From the NCBI GenBank assembly GCA_033239525.1, contig BSYO01000010.1, forward strand, positions 14,972,042 through 15,036,041: a stretch of 64,000 nt of DNA, in the 5' to 3' direction. The DNA is from Nepenthes gracilis. Lineage: Eukaryota > Streptophyta > Magnoliopsida > Caryophyllales > Nepenthaceae. Position 1 is the first letter of the stretch. Each line of letters begins with the position of its first letter. Shown here one piece after another: positions 58,656 through 64,000 of the stretch. The position numbers and the translations under genes were made by a program. Under the pieces are notes generated by a model that worked only from the letters and a program-made list of their open reading frames with translations, had not been told where the DNA came from and did no database searches.

Positions 58656-59199
58656 CCGGATCTGACCAAAGATGGTCAACAGATCCGGTGAACTTTCTTC
58701 TCCGGATCTGGCCAAAGACAATCAATAGATCCGGTCAACTTTCTTCTTCGGATCTGATTAAAGACGATCAACAAATCCGGCTGACTCTCTTCTCCGGATC
58801 TGACCAAAGACAGTCAACAGATCCAGTTAATTTTCTTCTCCGATCTGACCAGAGACGGTCAACAAATCTGGTTGCCTTTTTTCTCTAGATCTGACCAGAA
58901 ACGGTCAACAGATTTGGTCAACCTTTCTTCTTCGGATCTGATCATAGACGATCAACAGATCCAGTCAACCTTTCTTCTCCGGATCTGACCATAGACGGTT
59001 AACAGATCCGGGTCACCTTTCTTCTCCGGATCTAACTAAAGACGGTCAACAGATTCGGTAAACTTTCTTCTTTGATCTCGACCAAAGACGCTTCGAATCC
59101 TGTTAACTCTCTTCTCGGATCCACTAAAGCCGATCAATGCAGACACTGGTCAACTTTTCTCTCCGGATCTGGCCAAATACGGTCAACAAATTCGGTCAA
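58656..59199. repeat. About twelve 46-bp tandem units with palindromic arms, element 1
   Basis: Consensus unit CCGGATCTGACCAAAGACGG then TCAACAGATCCGGTCAACTT and TCTTCT. The arms CCGGATCTG and CAGATCCGG are exact inverted repeats about 15 bp apart (58656-58664 and 58680-58688). Each unit carries one or two GGTCAA words (TTGACC on the other strand). The last units are more degenerate. It lies between the antisense gene and the 3' LTR. Confidence 0.92.
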
Positions 59200-59320
59200 T
59201 GCCTCACCTTTTTGTAGAGTTCTTCGAAATTTTTAAGTTTCAAGAAGCAAATGACAGTGAGGAACATCCCATCATGAACATGCCAGATGCCAGAATTCTG
59301 ACCACCGACATGAAGGTTAG
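59200..59320 (+). other. 3' untranslated tail and eroded polypurine tract of element 1
   Basis: AACATCCCATCATGAACATG is shared with the inverted fragment at 47585-48160. The tract before the LTR reads ATGAAGGTTAG where the fragment has GGGGCTAG, so the primer tract has decayed. Confidence 0.6.
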
Positions 59321-60341
59321 TGATGGATATGCTGTAGTTGGGCAAGCCCAATCGTCAAAAAAGGCCCAAATCCTAAAAGTTTCAAACGCGCGGCCAAATC
59401 CTAAGGTACAGGCGGGCGGTCAACTCGCGCTCAGGACGGTCAACCCGTGCGTTGACCAGAATTACTGTAGCAACAAGCCAAAAATAAAAAGACTTTTCAC
59501 GGGTCTGGCCCACTTAGGCCCACGCTCCAGCAGGCGGTTAGCAACGGCTCTTTTTTAAAATTTGCACCTTTCATAATTTCAATCATCTCCAAAAAAGGAC
59601 ATTGACAAGATCGGCGCCTTTCCCATAAGGAAGGCGCTGGATCTTCCCAATTCCTACCAATTGAAACCTTTCAATAGTAATGTACTGGAAAGGAAGTCAA
59701 AAAATTTGGAAAGCCGCTACTCGCCAGAGAAGGAAACAATTCCAGCTAATTAGGCAACTTGTGAGGCCGCCTAAACATGGTATAGGAGATCACACCTTCC
59801 AACAAAGGAAGATCACTCTGCCGCCATTAAAATGAGCCCTAGAGTCCTCACTCAGGGCATGCCTTCAATTACGCCTGCTACTGCTACGCTTTCTACCGCA
59901 CAGACATATGACTCTCTGCTACACGAAAAATCAAACGCTTTTGACTATGCATTCAGGGACAATTTCATACTCTCTCTCTCTCTATGAACGCACTGAGAGA
60001 AAGAACACAAATCAAAGGCATACAAGCACTCTTTCTATTGACAGACGCCTACTGCCTTCACCCACTGTCCAGATTCAAGAGATAGCATTGCCTCTCTTTC
60101 ATTTGGAAGCCCACGCAATCTTACATTCTCCCTCTCAATTCTCATTTTCAGTTACATTCCTAGATTTCAAAGTCATCATGACTTGAGCGTCGAAGTGTTT
60201 TCAGTCGGATAACTTTTCGCCGACACACTGACCTCCCGTTCATTTTAGTGGTGTACATGATCCAAATTCGGTGAACGGAGTCAGAACCAGATAAGCGGAT
60301 CAGTCCAAATTTGTTCGAAATTCGGATCCAAGGACGCATCA
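59321..60341 (+). mobile_element. 3' LTR of element 1
   Basis: It starts TGATGGATATGCTGTAG and ends AAGGACGCATCA. It is homologous to 49226-50280 and has the same palindromic W-box pair (59438-59457) and hairpin (59614-59637). Differences include loss of a segment near 59760 relative to the 5' LTR. Confidence 0.88.
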
Positions 60342-60346
60342 TATTT

Positions 60347-62406
60347 AAATATCTATATATGTAATTTCTTTTATGTATATTGAAATTATAAATTTTTATT
60401 TTATACTTATACGAAGAAATACCTATGTATCCCTTCTATATATTTGTGAGTCTAAATGTTATTTTCTCATTAAGGATCAGTCCCAATTTAACTAACATTA
60501 CACTGCATGATGAATCATTAAAAATTGATGCATGTCGTTATTTTTTAAACTAATAAGCTTAAAAGAATCTAAAATTATCTGAAAGACAAACTTTACATTT
60601 ATGAGAACAAATGTGGAGGTTTGTTATGATCATGCCCTATCATTGAACTACGTTCTCCTTATCTTGAGGTCCAAATGTCTGCGAGGAAAACTAAGTATTT
60701 GGGAGGGCCTCCACAAAAAATTTAGATTACAAATATAATTCTTCAAATATCATGCTTAGGCCAAGGCTGATATAACTTGTTGTTTCTCTAACTTTAATCA
60801 ATCAGACCTTTTGGCTTGTGCATATCTAGTCTGACAGTTAGATCTTTCGATAATCCAGGCACTATAATTATTTATAGTTAGATTACAATATAATTATTTA
60901 TGTATGTTTTATATTTTAAAAAAATTAATATAATTATATTAATCATGTTGATTTCTTGCACTTTCTGCAATAACTTCTGGATGTTCATCAATTATACATA
61001 TAATTTTTGCATGATCATCACTTACTGCATATTATATATTCAAAAAATATATATAAAAAATCTACATAAATTTTGATGAAGAAAATATTTTTTTCTAGTA
61101 TAAGAAAAATTATAAAATATTTAAATTTTGATAGAGTTTTTCATTTGACTATAAACTGTAAAATATTTATATTTAAGTAGGGTTTTCCTTTCACTAAATA
61201 TGAACCATTTTATAGAATTAATTCAATATATTTTGATATATCATAATATATTATTGATAAATTAAAGGTTAAACTCATCATCCGTAGGTTAATAAAAAGA
61301 CATATGATCCTATTTAGAGGGTTACATGTTGATAATCTATCATGGGTAGCTTTTAGTTATATGAAAATAATCATAACTCAAGTTTTAATATTCACTATTT
61401 GTTGGTAAAGTTATCACCGACTTTTGATTTCCTTTTTGCTTATGAACATGATTTAAGTATGTTTTATATGTTTGTATATATTTTGAATGATTTATGATAT
61501 TATATAGATTTTGACATAATTTTATTTACTAAAAATTGGTTTTTGTGTGAATTATCAAAAAATGATGATATTGACATTTTAAATTTTTGACCATTGTATA
61601 ATTTTAACATATTTTTTTATTATATATTCATACATAAAATTATATATACCTTATAAAATAAGTAACTCACTGTTATATTTATTTTGCTAACCATACAAAT
61701 TAATGAGCTCGAATTATTCATAATTGTTTTGGGTCGAGAGATTTGTTGTTCAAATATTAGTTTAAGGGACTATAATCAATTTAATATTTTATTATAAATT
61801 AATACTTTTGGATATTAAACTTTCAGCTTTCAGTTATTTTAATTATTGTTGCATCCGGCCTATAATAATGTTATGATAATGATATTTATGTTTAATTTTC
61901 AAATGTCGACATTTAGTATCACTTTTAAGTATGATATTGAAATCATATAATTTAAATATTATATTATTTTGGATTGTTTAACGGTATTCTATTCATAGGT
62001 TTGCATCCATGTTTGTATCAGGTTACGTTTGTGAAATAAACCAGTGTTAATTATAAGTCTCAAATGTGAAAGTTAATTTAAATTAATTATCAATTAAGAA
62101 TAGTTAAAAAAACAAATAATATGTATTTTTGGAATGTAACACTTTAATAGGACAAACTATTATGATAATATTCTAACTTGACTTTTGATCTAATCTTAAT
62201 AGATATGATTTTTTTTAAAAAAATCTCACTAGTATACGAAAATTTGGTGAAAGTTTTTTTGATTGTCGAGTATTGTTTCTACTAAAAAAGGAATTCATTT
62301 TATTTTAAAATTTTCTCTAATAGAATATTTATATTTATATTATATTACATTTATATATTATTTTTTGATTATAACATATTATATATATTGCATTATAATT
62401 ATAACT

Positions 62407-62442
<36 letters not shown>

Positions 62443-64000
62443 GAAAATAAATAATCATTTGACCATAGGTAATAAAAATTAAATAAAATTAAAAGTTTGA
62501 AATTTATATATATTTTAGATATTTAATTATACATAAGTTAAATTGTTAAAAAACAAATATCCATATGGCCAAGTAATGCCCATCATAAATAAAAAGTAAA
62601 AGAATTAGAAAATTAAGAAATTAGAAATTTAATTTATAGAAATTAAAAATTTACAAGGTTTTAATAAAGTAACAAATAAAACAATACTAATTAAAACTTA
62701 TGATCCATTAATAAAATTGGCTAATTAGTGAAATATTAATTCTTACAAAATATTCAAATACTCTAATATCGATATAACGCCAAATTGGCCAAAGTAATAA
62801 TAAACATGCATTGAAATATTTTATAACTAAATAACCTGAAACGTGAAATATTTTAAGCTTACAAATTTAGAACTCAACTAAATTAAGTTAATTCTAAAAA
62901 TAACCTAAATGTGAACTAAACTTATACTCAACTAAATTTTAGACCTGAATAGCACCTCCTAAACATGATAATAACTAAGTAACACACCATGGCATTAATT
63001 TTAGGATAGCATGACAACATAAAAACTTAAAACTAATAAACCCTAATTAAAATTTGAAAAATTAGAGCTTAACTAAACACTCAAAATATTAACCTAAAAC
63101 ATAATAAGTAAATAAAATAATTAAATAATTAATTTATCTTAAATTTTATAACTTATAAATTGAAACATAATCTAAATATCTTTTTTTCTTATGACTGCAT
63201 GCTTCTAAAATGAAAAATAGTCGAGAAGAACTCTTTTTCTCTTTCTCTCTCCCCCTCATCTATTTATAGATGATGATGGTGGTGAATATTTGTTTTCTTT
63301 ATATACATATATAATTTATAAATATTATTTAAATATATATTTTTATATATTTTAAACCGGTCCTAAACTTTTAAAAAATTTGACTTTACTCTTTATTTTC
63401 ATATTTTTTTAATTTGCTTGAGTAACTTGATAAAATGAAGGCTTTGTTTAATCTATTTATTAGCTTTTATTCTAAATTTTTTTATTAAAAAATAAAATTT
63501 TAAGAATAAAAATATATAATTTAATTATATAATATAATTAAAAATTACTAAAAAAATAATAATAAATAAATGGGAATAAGAACACAACTATCAGTGTTCA
63601 CATATATGTTCTAATATTCAAATTCATATTCTACAATTTTATTATTAGACCTATCAAGTAGAAATGATGCAAGCTTAAATTTGGCATTATAGAATATTAT
63701 ACAAATAGTAATATAATTGAGATTAAAAGGGTGTATAGAACAAATACCTTCCTAAGTATATAAGTCATGAAAATAGACGTGCCAACTTCATAAAATTTTA
63801 GGCCTTATTATTTGGGTTGGATAATTAATATCTCTACTTTAGGACACATTGCATGGGGGTGGAATTATTCTAACTTATATACCCTTCCTCTTTGATAACC
63901 GAAAGAATCACAAGGATGATAAAATCTTTCATCTATCTTTCCTTAGATCGAATCTATATATCTTTTAAATTTGTTTAAATTAATTTATTTTTTATTTAAA
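60347..64000. other. AT-rich intergenic DNA, no gene recognised
   Basis: Long A/T runs with no convincing open frame, tRNA or retroelement protein motif. A CT-rich patch (63230-63260) is not distinctive. Confidence 0.5.
62407..62442. repeat. (CA)n(TA)n compound microsatellite
   Basis: About ten CA units pass directly into about eight TA units. Confidence 0.85.

Larger units (their letters stand above)
49226..60341 (+). mobile_element. Element 1: full-length Tat-type Ty3/gypsy retrotransposon
   Basis: Two LTRs of about 1 kb in the same orientation bound gag, protease, RT, RNase H, a second RNase H and integrase, then two tandem arrays and an antisense gene. The flanks TATTC (49221-49225) and TATTT (60342-60346) are a target duplication with one change. 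The second RNase H, the integrase sequence (NRTTPKEP) and the antisense gene indicate the Tat group. It is 11.1 kb with no large insertion. All frames contain stops or shifts, so it depends on other copies for movement, if it moves at all. Confidence 0.9.

Noticed and set aside
1..64000. CRISPR array, operon, tRNA or rRNA genes
   Set aside because: The tandem arrays here have no spacer structure and lie inside retroelements. No tRNA cloverleaf or rRNA segment was recognised by eye, though a tRNA scan was not possible.

Overview
This window is nuclear DNA of a flowering plant, most likely a eudicot. It has spliced genes with GT-AG introns, a plant class A heat-stress factor, AT-rich intergenic DNA and a heavy load of plant-type LTR retrotransposons. 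The species cannot be told from the sequence.

Two host genes stand out, both on the minus strand. One is a DEAD-box RNA helicase of the RH36/Dbp8 type (4414-7070, four coding exons plus a 5' UTR intron). Its last C-terminal part was not found downstream. The other is a two-exon class A heat stress transcription factor (22431-25109) with heat shock elements upstream and a solo LTR in its intron. Between them, 19081-22100 holds minus-strand exon-like segments that I cannot identify.

Most of the rest is retroelement DNA. The first 2.1 kb is a decayed polyprotein-like remnant ending in a 130-bp tandem duplication. From 8146 to about 18560 a nested stack is visible: a Tat-type Ty3/gypsy LTR with primer binding site, then several large LTRs of one family inserted into each other, a second Tat-type LTR, and a gag-protease fragment. 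Two long Tat-type Ty3/gypsy elements follow. Element 2 (28317-42985, minus strand) has target duplication AATAT. Element 1 (49226-60341, plus strand) has near-matching 5-bp flanks. Both have gag, protease, RT, RNase H and integrase in broken frames. Both also carry, between integrase and the 3' LTR, a long reading frame on the opposite strand with a short intron at an equivalent place. In element 2 this antisense gene is split by a 4.8-kb solo LTR, which itself holds a smaller solo LTR. A further large solo LTR lies at 43088-46052.

Element 1 has two tandem arrays in its 3' half: six 40-bp units after integrase, and about twelve 46-bp units with palindromic arms and WRKY-type W-box cores. The second array lies just upstream of the antisense gene. 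An inverted fragment of the same tail is at 47585-48160. The last 3.6 kb is AT-rich and empty of recognisable features.

The helicase and the heat factor have separate jobs, in ribosome biogenesis and heat stress. Nothing here suggests an operon or gene cluster. The retroelements appear non-autonomous because their frames are broken.
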